From: Rhodospirillaceae bacterium | GTDB taxonomy: Bacteria; Pseudomonadota; Alphaproteobacteria; Bin65 | Assembly (NCBI GenBank): GCA_028819475.1 | Contig: JAPPLJ010000001.1 | Coordinates: 1-64,000, forward strand | Direction of reading: 5' to 3' | DNA length: 64,000 nucleotides | Shown here: in pieces, positions 27,481 through 35,755 of the stretch | Numbering within the stretch: the stretch's first letter is position 1 | Layout: each line of letters begins with the position of its first letter | Notes under the pieces: generated by a model | Databases searched by the model: none | Told to the model about the DNA's origin: nothing | The model's input: only the letters and a program-made list of their open reading frames with translations | Made by a program: the position numbers and the translations under genes

Positions 27481-28845
27481 TCAACCGCGCGACGTCACCA
27501 CCGGCAGGGCGTCGCAGGACGGCAGATTCGCAATGTCGTGCAGCAGGCCGAACAGGGCCGCCGCCGCCGCGGGCTCCAGTTGCCGCGACGCGCAGTCCAT
27601 GAACTTGGCCTTCAGCTCGTCCGTCGTCATCGGGTTCTCGGCATGGCCGCGCCAGCGGGTCACTTCCCGGCTCGATACCGTGCTGCCGTCCTTGAGGTCG
27701 AGATGGACGATGTCGGCCCGCGCGCCGGAGGCGTAGACCGGATCGTCGTCCGGGCCGATCACCGGCTCGACGCGCGCCATCAAGGCCTGGACGTCCGGCC
27801 GCTGCACGAACGAATCCTCCAGCTGGTCGAAGCCGAGGGCGCCGGCGATCAGGCCGGCGGCGGCCGTGAACTCGGCGCTGAATTTCGCCTCCAGCCCGGT
27901 TTGCGGCTTGCGGAACGGCATCACCCGGGCATGACGTTCGCTCAGGCAGTAGCGGATCCGCTCGATCTGGCCGACGTCGATCCCGGTCTCGTGCAGCTGG
28001 ATCGCGCAATCCGCACCGCGCTGGGCGGCGCCGACGATCGGGTAGCGCTTGACGTTCAGCCGTTCCGCGACGATGCCCCAGTCCCGGCCGAGCCGGTCGG
28101 CCGGGCGGGTCACGTCGGCGTCCCGCTCCGGCGACAGGCCGAGCAGATAGCCGTCTTCGCCGTCCAGCGCATGGGGACCGGCCTCGACCCCGGCCATCGC
28201 CAGCCGCACCGCCGACAGGCCGGCCTGGGCCGCGCGGCCGCCCTGATAGGGTTTGGCCATGGTGCCGAAATTCGCCATCACGCCGCCGCCATGGGCGACG
28301 CACAGGCCGATCGCGTTGCGCACCGTGTCGCCGTCCAGCCCGTGCAGGCTGGCCGCCGCGGCCGCCGCGCCGAAGGCGCCGAACACCGCCGTCGGGTGCC
28401 AGCCGCGGTCGTACAGGTGCCCCGGCTCGCGCTTCATGATCTCGCGCCAGACCTCGTAGCCGACGACATAGGCGCGGACCATGCCGGCGCCGGTTGCGCC
28501 GACATGCTCGCCCTCCGCGAGGATCGCCGGCACCAGCACCGCGCTGACATGGTTGGAATAGGCATAGTCGTCGTAATCGAGGGCGTGGGCGGTCGCCGCG
28601 CCGACCAGCGCGGCGTCAGGCGCGCCCGCCCGTCGCCCGCCCAGCGCAACCCGCGCCTCCGGGTTGCCGCCGCGCGCCGCGACTGCCGCCGAAAGCGTTG
28701 AAAATACCGGTTCCGAGAGGCCGGCAATCATCACCCCGACCGTGTCGCAGAAACCGGTGCGCACCACGTCCTCGGCTCCGTCCGGCAGGGTGTGGGCGTC
28801 CGCATCGGCAATGAATGAGACCAGACTCTCGGTTAGCGCGCCCAC
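27481..28845 (-). CDS. MmgE/PrpD family protein
   Basis: A 454-residue protein of the MmgE/PrpD family, which includes 2-methylcitrate dehydratase, cis-aconitate decarboxylase and iminodisuccinate epimerase. Diagnostic parts are GTAxx-like AHALDYDDYAYSNHVSAVLVPA, DRGWHPTAVFGAFGAAAAAA and MAKPYQGGRAAQAG. The exact reaction cannot be given. I chose the GTG at 28845 because AAAGGAGG lies 5-12 bp upstream; the next ATG, at 28932, lies beyond operator C and overlaps the divergent gntR start. It is convergent with the amidase gene (6 bp gap). Confidence 0.85.
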   Translation of the reverse strand: MGALTESLVSFIADADAHTLPDGAEDVVRTGFCDTVGVMIAGLSEPVFSTLSAAVAARGGNPEARVALGGRRAGAPDAALVGAATAHALDYDDYAYSNHVSAVLVPAILAEGEHVGATGAGMVRAYVVGYEVWREIMKREPGHLYDRGWHPTAVFGAFGAAAAAASLHGLDGDTVRNAIGLCVAHGGGVMANFGTMAKPYQGGRAAQAGLSAVRLAMAGVEAGPHALDGEDGYLLGLSPERDADVTRPADRLGRDWGIVAERLNVKRYPIVGAAQRGADCAIQLHETGIDVGQIERIRYCLSERHARVMPFRKPQTGLEAKFSAEFTAAAGLIAGALGFDQLEDSFVQRPDVQALMARVEPVIGPDDDPVYASGARADIVHLDLKDGSTVSSREVTRWRGHAENPMTTDELKAKFMDCASRQLEPAAAAALFGLLHDIANLPSCDALPVVTSRG

Positions 28846-28870
28846 CTCGCCTCCTTTATTCGCGGAACCA

Positions 28871-28887
28871 TGTTGTATACCATTTGG
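28871..28887. promoter_or_regulatory. GntR-type operator, site C (MmgE/PrpD - gntR intergenic)
   Basis: TGTTGTATACCATTTGG lies in the 77 bp between the two divergent genes, so it could control both and give autoregulation of the GntR gene. Confidence 0.7.
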
Positions 28888-28922
28888 CGACGATAGCCGG
28901 AAAACCGGTGCCTGAACATCGA

Positions 28923-29594
28923 ATGACAGCAACCGAAGACACCTCGACAGCGCATCAGAAGGCGTATGAACGGATTCACGAGCTGATCCTGACCGGCAGG
29001 ATCGCGCCGGGAGAGCGCCTGCGCGAACGCAATCTCGGCGCTCTGCTGGGACTCAGCCGCACGCCGGTGCGCGAGGCTTTGCGGCGCCTCAGCTCGGAAG
29101 GCACCGTCCGGTTCGAACCCAACCGCGGGGTCTATGTCGAGGAAATCGACCGGGGCGAACTGCTGGAAATTTTCGATATCGGCGCGGCGCTGGAAAGCCG
29201 CTGCGCCCGGCTGGCGGCGCGCAAGATCGGCGGCGAAGCGCTCGATGTGCTCCAGGACTGCCTCGACGGCATGACAGGGCTGGCCGCCCGGTCGGAGCGC
29301 AATCCGGGCCCGGACTATGTCAAGCTGGACAAGCGCTTCCACTCGACGATCGTGGCGGCGACCGGCAACCGGAAGCTCCAGGCGCTGGTCGAGCATGTCG
29401 TCAGCCTGCCGGTATTGTCCTCCGCCTTCCGCCAGTACGGGCCGGAGGACTTCCGGCGCAGCGTCCGCCAGCATGGCGAAATCCTCGAAGCCATCCGGTC
29501 GGGCGACGAAGCCTGGGCGGAGGTCGCCATGCGCAACCACATCCTGACCGGACGGAACGCCGTCGTGAAACAGGACGCAACGGCCGGGGACTGA
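28923..29594 (+). CDS. GntR family transcriptional regulator (FCD/FadR subfamily)
   Basis: A 223-residue regulator. Its winged helix-turn-helix (about 10-75) contains AYERIHELILTGRIAPGERLRE and LSRTPVREALRRLSSEGTV. The C-terminal FCD ligand domain (80-215) contains LDKRFHSTIVAATGN and a later RRSVRQHGEILEAIRSGD, whose Asp/His positions usually bind a metal and a carboxylate effector. It is divergent from the MmgE/PrpD gene over operator C. The four TGGTATACCA-like sites in this block match the usual TGGT-N2-ACCA operator of this subfamily, so it probably controls the whole island and itself. Confidence 0.9.
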   Translation: MTATEDTSTAHQKAYERIHELILTGRIAPGERLRERNLGALLGLSRTPVREALRRLSSEGTVRFEPNRGVYVEEIDRGELLEIFDIGAALESRCARLAARKIGGEALDVLQDCLDGMTGLAARSERNPGPDYVKLDKRFHSTIVAATGNRKLQALVEHVVSLPVLSSAFRQYGPEDFRRSVRQHGEILEAIRSGDEAWAEVAMRNHILTGRNAVVKQDATAGD

Positions 29595-29662
29595 GACCGG
29601 CGATGTCCGGGGACGGCCGGCGCGGCGCGCGCGAATGCTTTGACCTGAAAGGCGAAGCCCCT

Positions 29663-29680
29663 ATTCTGGTATACCATCCG
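29663..29680. promoter_or_regulatory. GntR-type operator, site D (hydantoinase operon)
   Basis: ATTCTGGTATACCATCCG contains the perfect palindrome TGGTATACCA and sits 48 bp before the hyuA start. It is the best of the four sites. Confidence 0.7.
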
Positions 29681-29727
29681 GCTGCGGCGGCGCTTGCCGC
29701 GGCGGCGCGAACCCGACCGGAGGCGGC

Positions 29728-31830
29728 GTGTACCAGATCGGCATCGATGTCGGCGGCACCTTTACCGATTTCGTCCTGCACAACGACGAAACCGGCGAAA
29801 CGTCGATCCACAAACTGCCGTCGACGCCCGACGACCCGTCCCGCGCCGCCGTCGCCGGAATCGAGGCCCTGAGCGCGCGGGAGGGGTTCGATCCGGCGCA
29901 CCTGAACCGGGTGGTCCACGGCACGACCATCGCGACCAACATCATCCTGCAGCGCACCGGCGCCCGGGTCGGGCTGATCACGACCGAGGGGTTCCGGGAT
30001 ATTCTGCATATCGGGCGCAAGAAGCGGCCACTCAATTTTTCGAACTACCAGGACGTACCGCGCCAGACCGCGCCGCTGGTGCCGCGCCGGCTCCGGCTTA
30101 CCGTTCCCGAGCGGATTCGCGCGCCGGACGGCGCGGTCGAAATCCCGCTCGATGAGGAGGCGGCGCGGCGCGCCCTGCGCACGCTCGCCGGGGAGGGGGT
30201 CGATGCGATCGCGGTCGCCTTCCTGTTCGCCTTCCTCAATCCCGATCACGAGAACCGCGTCCGCGAACTGGCGGAGGAGGAGTGCCCGGACGTCTTCGTC
30301 ACCTGCAGCCACGAGGTCTCGCCGCTCCACCGCGAATACGAGCGGTTTTCGACCACGGCGCTGAACGCCTATGTCGGGCCGGCGACAGCGACCTACACCG
30401 CCCGCTTCAGCGAAGCGCTGAACGGTCTTGGCATCCGGTCCGATCTTCGCCTGATGACGTCGGCGGGCGGCGTCATCGGTTCGCGCATCGCCGCGCAACG
30501 ACCGGTCGCGCTGCTCGCCTCGGGGCCGGTCGGCGCGCTGATCGAGGGCATCGCGATCGGCCGGTCGATCGGCCATCCCGGCGTCATTACGCTCGATGTC
30601 GGCGGCACGTCCGCCGACGTCGGGGTCGCGCGCGACGGGGCGATGCATCTGAAGCATGTGCTCGACACCCGGATCGGCGATTACGACGCCATGGTGCCGA
30701 TGGTCGACGTCAACAGCATCGGCGCGGGCGGCGGCTCCATCGCTTTCGTCGACGAGGCCGGCATGTTCCAGGTCGGCCCGCGCAGCGCCGGCGCGCTGCC
30801 CGGACCGGCCTGCTACGGCCACGGCGGCGCGGAGCCGACGGTGACGGACGCCCTGGTCTGCCTCGGCTGGTTCCGCCCGGAAACCCTCGAAAGCTCGGGC
30901 ATCGCCATCGACCCGGCGCTGGCCGAGCGCGCGGTCCGAGGCACGATCGCGGAGCCGCTCGGCCTTTCCCTCGAAGATGCGGCGCTGGGCATCTACCGGA
31001 TCGCCTGCCGGCACATGATCGACGCGATCCGGCTGGGCAGTGTTTCCAAGGGCTACGATCCGCGCGATTTCGTGCTGGTCGCGTTCGGCGGGGCCGGCGC
31101 CGCCTTCGCCGCCGAGATCGCCCGCGAGCTCGGCATTCCCAGGGCGGTCGTCCCGCCTCACCCCGGCGTCGGCGCCGCCGCCGGCCTGCTCAGCACCGAT
31201 ATCCGCTACGACTATATGACGAGTCACTGGGCGGACCTTGCGGACGCCGACCTGACGGCCGTTGCGGACAAATACCGCACGATGGCCGCCCAGGCGCGCC
31301 GGGAACTGGCCAGGGACGGTTTCGCGGACGAGGCGGTGACCGTCGCCTTCCACGCCGATTGCCGCTACCGGGGCCAGGGCTACGAACTCGGCGTCGAGGC
31401 GCCGGCCGACTTCGGGAACGGCTGGAAAGGCACCGTGGCCGAAGCCTTTCATCACGCGCATGAGCGCCACTATCTGCGCCGTTTCGCCGAGGCACCGGTA
31501 CAGCTGGTCAACCTGCGGGCGACCGGGATCGGCCGGGTTCCGGCGACCGGAAACGGCAATTCCCCCAGCAGCGCGCCCTTGAACACCGGGGCAAGCGACG
31601 GGGCCGTTGCCGAAGCCGCCCGGATCGCGACCCGGGCGGCGGTCTTCCCCGCCGGCGACGGCTGGGTCCGGGCAGAGGCCGCCGTCTACCGGCGCGAAGG
31701 GCTGGCGCCCGGTGCCGTGCTGGAGGGCCCGGCCATCGTCGAGCAGGAAGACACCACCATCGTCGTACCGCCTAAATACCGCGCAATTCCGGACGCGCAC
31801 GGCCATCTGACGATCGAGGAAGGGCGCTGA
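29728..31830 (+). CDS. hyuA: Hydantoinase/oxoprolinase subunit A
   Basis: A 700-residue subunit of ATP-dependent hydantoinase/5-oxoprolinase-type amidohydrolases. An actin-like N-terminal domain has YQIGIDVGGTFTDFVL (2-17), HGTTIATNIILQRTGARVGLITTEGF and, in the middle, TLDVGGTSADVGVARDG and VNSIGAGGGSIAFVDEAG. Length is normal. The GTG start follows GGAGG. The subunit needs HyuB, encoded 2 bp downstream. Possible substrates are 5-oxoproline, N-methylhydantoin or related lactams; acetone carboxylase-like enzymes share the fold, but no gamma subunit is present. Confidence 0.9.
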   Translation: MYQIGIDVGGTFTDFVLHNDETGETSIHKLPSTPDDPSRAAVAGIEALSAREGFDPAHLNRVVHGTTIATNIILQRTGARVGLITTEGFRDILHIGRKKRPLNFSNYQDVPRQTAPLVPRRLRLTVPERIRAPDGAVEIPLDEEAARRALRTLAGEGVDAIAVAFLFAFLNPDHENRVRELAEEECPDVFVTCSHEVSPLHREYERFSTTALNAYVGPATATYTARFSEALNGLGIRSDLRLMTSAGGVIGSRIAAQRPVALLASGPVGALIEGIAIGRSIGHPGVITLDVGGTSADVGVARDGAMHLKHVLDTRIGDYDAMVPMVDVNSIGAGGGSIAFVDEAGMFQVGPRSAGALPGPACYGHGGAEPTVTDALVCLGWFRPETLESSGIAIDPALAERAVRGTIAEPLGLSLEDAALGIYRIACRHMIDAIRLGSVSKGYDPRDFVLVAFGGAGAAFAAEIARELGIPRAVVPPHPGVGAAAGLLSTDIRYDYMTSHWADLADADLTAVADKYRTMAAQARRELARDGFADEAVTVAFHADCRYRGQGYELGVEAPADFGNGWKGTVAEAFHHAHERHYLRRFAEAPVQLVNLRATGIGRVPATGNGNSPSSAPLNTGASDGAVAEAARIATRAAVFPAGDGWVRAEAAVYRREGLAPGAVLEGPAIVEQEDTTIVVPPKYRAIPDAHGHLTIEEGR

Positions 31831-31832
31831 CC

Positions 31833-33710
31833 GTGGACGCCAAGTCGCCGGCCGAACGGCCCGATCTCGAATCCCTGCGCCGCGAGGCGGCGAGCACGGC
31901 CGCCCCGCCGCCGGCCGGGCGCTACTGGCAACCGGCCGCGGTCGATCCCGTGCTGCTCCAGGTCATAGGCGGCGCCCTGAAGACGACAGCATCGGAAATG
32001 GCGGAACTGCTGTTCCGCATGGCCTATTCGTCGATCATGCGCGAATCCCAGGATATCGGCGCCGGCATTCTCGACCGCTTCGGCCGCCAGCTCTGCGAAA
32101 GCGATTCGACGCCGATGCATTGCGGCTCGCTGCCGGCCTATGTCAGGGGCATCGAGAGGAAGCATGCCGGCAGCTACCGGCCGGGCGACATCATCCTGCA
32201 CAACCACCCCTATTTCGGCGCGTCCCACGCGCCGGATTACGGCGTCCTGATCCCGATCTTTTTCCAGGATATCCACGTCGGCTTCGCCGGCTGCACGGGC
32301 CACATGGTCGATATCGGCGGCGCCCATCCGGGATTTTCGGTCGACGTGCCGGATGTCTACGCCGAGGGCAAGCTGATCAACGCCGCCAAGATCTACCGCG
32401 AGGGCGAACGCAACGACGCGCTCTGGGACCACATCATCGAGAATGTCCGCACGCCGGAGGCCAATGCCGGCGATATCGAGGCGATGATCGCCTGCTGCCG
32501 CCTCGGCGTCCGGCGCTTTACCGAACTGCTCGAACGCTACGGCCTCGATACCGTGATGAGCGCCTGCGAGTCCTGGCTCGACTATGCCGAGACGCGCATG
32601 CGGCGGCGGATCCGCGACATTCCCGACGGCGTCTACGAAGCGCCGGGCGGCTGGCTGGAGGACGACGGCAAGAATTTCGGCGTGCCGCTGCCCATTGCGA
32701 CCCGGGTCGTCGTCGACGGCGAAGACATCTACGTCGATCTTTCCGGCTCGTCGCCGGAGGTCGAGACGGGCTTCAACTGCCCCTTCGAAGGCAGCGTGCT
32801 CCCGACGGTCAATTTCGCCATCCGGACGCTGCTGCTCGACGAGGCCGGCGACGGGGCGGACGTGCCGCAGAACGACGGCATCTTCCGGCCCGTAAAGGTC
32901 TATGCGCCGGAGGGCAGCATCTTCAATCCGCGCTTCCCGCGCGGCTGCGAGGCCCGCTTCGCCCAGATCAACCGCATTCCCGACCAGATCCTCCAGGCCT
33001 TCGCCGCCGCCATGCCGACCCGGGTGACGGCCGGCAACTCGGCCAGCGTCAGCGCCATCGCCTATGCCGGCGGCAGGCTCGACGACCCGTCGCAATACTG
33101 GGTGCTGATCGAGGTCAACGAGGGGTCCTACGGCGCGCGCTGGGGCAAGGACGGCATCGACGCCATCGACAATCTGATGGCCAACACGCGCAACAACCCG
33201 ATCGAGGAGATGGAGCTGAGCGCGCCGGTGGTCTGTGAGCGCTATGAGCTGCGGGGCGAGGCGCCTGCGGCCGGCCGCTGGCGCGGCGGCCTCGGCTCGG
33301 TGAAACGCTGGCGCTTCCTGGCGCCGACTTCGATCGGATCGACCGGCGATCACCGCTCCGGCGATCCGCCCTGCGGCCTGTTCGGCGGCGCGGACGGGCG
33401 GCCAGGCGCCATGATTCACAACCCGGGCGGCGCCGACGAAGCCGATCTGCCGGCCAAGGTCAGCGGCTACCGGCTGGGCGCCGGCGACACGCTGGAGATC
33501 GTCGGCATCTGCGGCGCCGGAATGGGCGATCCGCTGGAACGCGATCCGGCCACAGTGGCGGACGATGTCGCCAACGGGCTGGTCGATTGCGCCGAAGCCG
33601 GAGCGATCTACGGCGTTGCTGTCGGCGCAGACGGAACCCTGGACCGGCCGGCCACCGAACGCCTCCGCCGGCAGCGGCGCAGCGCTTCCGACGAAACCGC
33701 AGAAACCTGA
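31833..33710 (+). CDS. hyuB: Hydantoinase/oxoprolinase subunit B
   Basis: A 625-residue partner of HyuA. VDPVLLQVIGGALKTTASEMAELL is near the N-terminus (~37-60), and HCGSLPAYVRGI, GDIILHNHPYFGASHAPDYGVLIP and GCTGHMVDIGGAHPG follow. These are the conserved His/Asp-rich blocks of the HyuB family. Start is GTG at 31833, 2 bp after the hyuA stop, with AGGAAGGG upstream. The C-terminal ~30 residues are low-complexity. It completes a probable two-subunit ring-opening enzyme. Confidence 0.9.
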   Translation: MDAKSPAERPDLESLRREAASTAAPPPAGRYWQPAAVDPVLLQVIGGALKTTASEMAELLFRMAYSSIMRESQDIGAGILDRFGRQLCESDSTPMHCGSLPAYVRGIERKHAGSYRPGDIILHNHPYFGASHAPDYGVLIPIFFQDIHVGFAGCTGHMVDIGGAHPGFSVDVPDVYAEGKLINAAKIYREGERNDALWDHIIENVRTPEANAGDIEAMIACCRLGVRRFTELLERYGLDTVMSACESWLDYAETRMRRRIRDIPDGVYEAPGGWLEDDGKNFGVPLPIATRVVVDGEDIYVDLSGSSPEVETGFNCPFEGSVLPTVNFAIRTLLLDEAGDGADVPQNDGIFRPVKVYAPEGSIFNPRFPRGCEARFAQINRIPDQILQAFAAAMPTRVTAGNSASVSAIAYAGGRLDDPSQYWVLIEVNEGSYGARWGKDGIDAIDNLMANTRNNPIEEMELSAPVVCERYELRGEAPAAGRWRGGLGSVKRWRFLAPTSIGSTGDHRSGDPPCGLFGGADGRPGAMIHNPGGADEADLPAKVSGYRLGAGDTLEIVGICGAGMGDPLERDPATVADDVANGLVDCAEAGAIYGVAVGADGTLDRPATERLRRQRRSASDETAET

Positions 33711-33814
33711 GTCCCGCTGGGCGCCTGCCCGCCGGCAACGCCATGATGCGGGATGCAGTTGTGCCGGAGCCGAAGACCGCCGAACTGCGTATGGCTCAAC
33801 TCCTCGCCGGCGGG

Positions 33815-33975
33815 CGGGGTGGCGCTCCCGCAGCGACAGAGCCCGCACCCGGCGCCAGTCCAGGCCGGCGAACAGGGCCTCGAACTGGGCATGGTCCAGG
33901 TGCATTATGCCGTCGCGCACCGCCGGCGTCGCGGCGTCGAGGCGGACCGTTACCCTGTCCAGAACCACGTCCAGG
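33815..33975 (-). pseudogene. IS66 TnpB-like C-terminal remnant
   Basis: Reading leftwards, one frame gives VRDGIMHLDHAQFEALFAG followed by LDWRRVRA. This resembles the C-terminal end of IS66 accessory protein TnpB (alternating hydrophobic segment, then GLDWRRVRA). No intact IS66 gene or terminal repeats are visible. The rest of 33711-34173 holds no gene I can support. The call rests on a short match from memory. Confidence 0.45.
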
Positions 33976-34173
33976 CGCGCGCCGGTCGGACCGGGGTCGC
34001 GGGGGCTCCGCTCGCCAGACCGATGCGAGTTCGCCCGGATTCCCGAACGGAGTGCCTCGAGGCCGCTTGCCCGGCGATCCCGTGTTGCGCTAGGTGCGTT
34101 GCACGGCGCCGGACGGCGGGCCGGATGCTCGCGCCCGAGGGACGCGCTGAAGATTCGCCGAGGGGTGCATCGC

Positions 34174-35187
34174 ATGGCCGGAACGCGCCACCCGGAAGAG
34201 GTCGGTCTCGTGCCGACGATCGACATCGGCCCGTTCACTGCCGGGGAGGCGCGCGCACGGGCGGGAGTCGTCGGCGCGGTTCGCGCCGCCTGCGAAGACA
34301 TCGGCTTCTTCGTGATGACCGGTCATGGCTTCCCCGAGGAGCTGGCGACGCGGATCTACGATGCATCGCGGGCGTTCTTCGACTTGCCGGCCGAGGAGAA
34401 GAGCGCGGTCGGCGAGACCGGCCCGGTCCTGGGCGGACTGATGCATTTCGCGTTCGGCGAGGAAGCGCTGGCGGCGACCCTCGGCAAGGCGGCCATTGGG
34501 GATCTCAAGGAGACGCTGGACTACGGCCCCGGCTTCTTCGGCGACCGGTGGCCCTCCGACCCGCCGGACCTGGAACCCTCCTGGCGCGCGTACTACGAGG
34601 CGATGTCGGGCCTTGCGGCAACGGTGAGGCGTATCTTCGCCGCCGCACTCGGGCTGGACCCGGACTACTTCGAGGACAGGTTCCAGGGCCACCTCTCCTC
34701 GTTGCGGGTTATCGACTACCCGGAGCCCCTGGCGCCGCCGGCGCCGGGGCAGCTGCGCGCCGGCGCACATTCGGATTACGGCGTGCTGACGATCCTTCGC
34801 ACCGAAGACGCACCCGGCGGTCTTCAGGTGCGGACGCGCGACGGACTCTGGAACGGCGTGCCGCACATCCCCGGTGCGTTCGTGGTCAACATCGGCGACG
34901 CCATGATGCGCTGGACCAACGACCGCTGGATCTCCACCCAGCACCGCGTGGTGAACCCGCCTCCGGTTCCCGGCCAGCCGACCCGGCGCCAGTCGATCGC
35001 CTACTTCCACAACCTGCCGCGCGACACCGTGATCGAGTGCCTGCCGCCATTTCGCGAGGCGGGCGTTGCGCCAAGGTATCCGCCGATCACCTACGGCGAG
35101 TACGCCGAACTCCGTTACCGCCAGGCCCACGGGGACGACAAGCAATTGAAGCAGCCGGGTGCGATACAGGATGCGAGCGTCGGGTGA
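34174..35187 (+). CDS. 2-oxoglutarate/Fe(II) oxygenase, isopenicillin N synthase-like
   Basis: A 337-residue non-haem iron oxygenase. An N-terminal DIOX_N domain (VPTIDIGPFTAGEA...DIGFFVMTGHGF, residues 13-50) is followed by the jelly-roll core. HSDYGVLTIL supplies the first His and Asp iron ligands, TQHRVVNP the second His, and RRQSIAYF the RxS that binds 2-oxoglutarate. All expected ligands are present. The substrate is unknown. It lies in the island but has no visible GTATACCAT site of its own, and 460 bp of remnant DNA separates it from hyuB, so its link to the regulon is uncertain. Confidence 0.88.
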   Translation: MAGTRHPEEVGLVPTIDIGPFTAGEARARAGVVGAVRAACEDIGFFVMTGHGFPEELATRIYDASRAFFDLPAEEKSAVGETGPVLGGLMHFAFGEEALAATLGKAAIGDLKETLDYGPGFFGDRWPSDPPDLEPSWRAYYEAMSGLAATVRRIFAAALGLDPDYFEDRFQGHLSSLRVIDYPEPLAPPAPGQLRAGAHSDYGVLTILRTEDAPGGLQVRTRDGLWNGVPHIPGAFVVNIGDAMMRWTNDRWISTQHRVVNPPPVPGQPTRRQSIAYFHNLPRDTVIECLPPFREAGVAPRYPPITYGEYAELRYRQAHGDDKQLKQPGAIQDASVG

Positions 35188-35284
35188 AGGCCTCAGCATG
35201 CGCAGCGCCATGGCGCCGTCGGTTGGCCTTGCTGCGGCGCTTCACGGGCCGCGGCCGGTTAGGCGACGGCGGCGGCCCTGCCGC

Positions 35285-35352
35285 CTCGCCGATCATCGGC
35301 AGCCCCTCGCCGACCGGCAGGCCGCCGCTGGCATAGGAGTGGCGCAGGGATG
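35285..35352 (-). pseudogene. Tyrosine recombinase fragment
   Basis: Leftward translation gives LRHSYASGGLPVGEGLPMIGE. This matches the catalytic HDCRHSYASRALALGEGLPVIG stretch of the integrase at 843-2027 at most positions. The catalytic RH is kept but sequence on both sides is unrelated, so this is a ~22-codon scrap. It marks past integrase-bearing DNA at the right edge of the catabolic block. Confidence 0.65.
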
Positions 35353-35378
35353 GTCGAGCCCGAACGGGGAAGTCCCGG

Positions 35379-35633
35379 TTACGGAATCAGTTTGATGGCG
35401 GCGACGATCAATCCGCCGATGACGGCGGTCCAACTCAACGTCCACACTTTGACACTGGCGATTTCGGCTCTGAGATCGGCCTTTGTGATGTCCAGATCGG
35501 TCTTTGCAGCCAGCTCGCCACGCCCCGCTTCCGCCGCAGCGTGCAATTGCGCCGCAGCCGCCTTGGCCTGCTTCGGCGTGAATCCGGCAGTCTCAAGCGC
35601 CGTGGCGGCGGTCAGGGTATCGAAAATCGCCAT
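35379..35633 (-). CDS. Small coiled-coil membrane-anchored protein (DUF1640-like)
   Basis: An 84-residue protein. FDTLTAATALETAGFTPKQAKAAAAQLHAAAE forms an amphipathic helical start, ELAAKTDLDITKADLRAEIASVK a coiled coil, and WTAVIGGLIVAAIKLIP a C-terminal membrane helix. The pattern matches CCDC90/DUF1640-type proteins, found in phages and bacteria and of unknown function. The ATG at 35633 is the first start of the frame that is not a shadow of liuB. Confidence 0.7.
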   Translation of the reverse strand: MAIFDTLTAATALETAGFTPKQAKAAAAQLHAAAEAGRGELAAKTDLDITKADLRAEIASVKVWTLSWTAVIGGLIVAAIKLIP

Positions 35634-35755
35634 CCGCAAGATATAGAACCAGCGGGAACGAAGCCGCAGCACTTTTCGGTTCCGGCCTGGTGCGGCTGCC
35701 GGCGGTTCGCGAGAGACCGCCGGCGCCATACGACCTTGCCTGCCGGACCCGCGCC

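Noticed and set aside
29728-33710. Acetone carboxylase alpha/beta
   Set aside because: The subunits share the fold, but no small gamma subunit is present, and hydantoinase/oxoprolinase features fit better.
33565-35187. 540-codon frame as one long oxygenase
   Set aside because: Only the part from 34174 resembles the IPNS-like family; the upstream part overlaps hyuB and remnant DNA with no matching domain.
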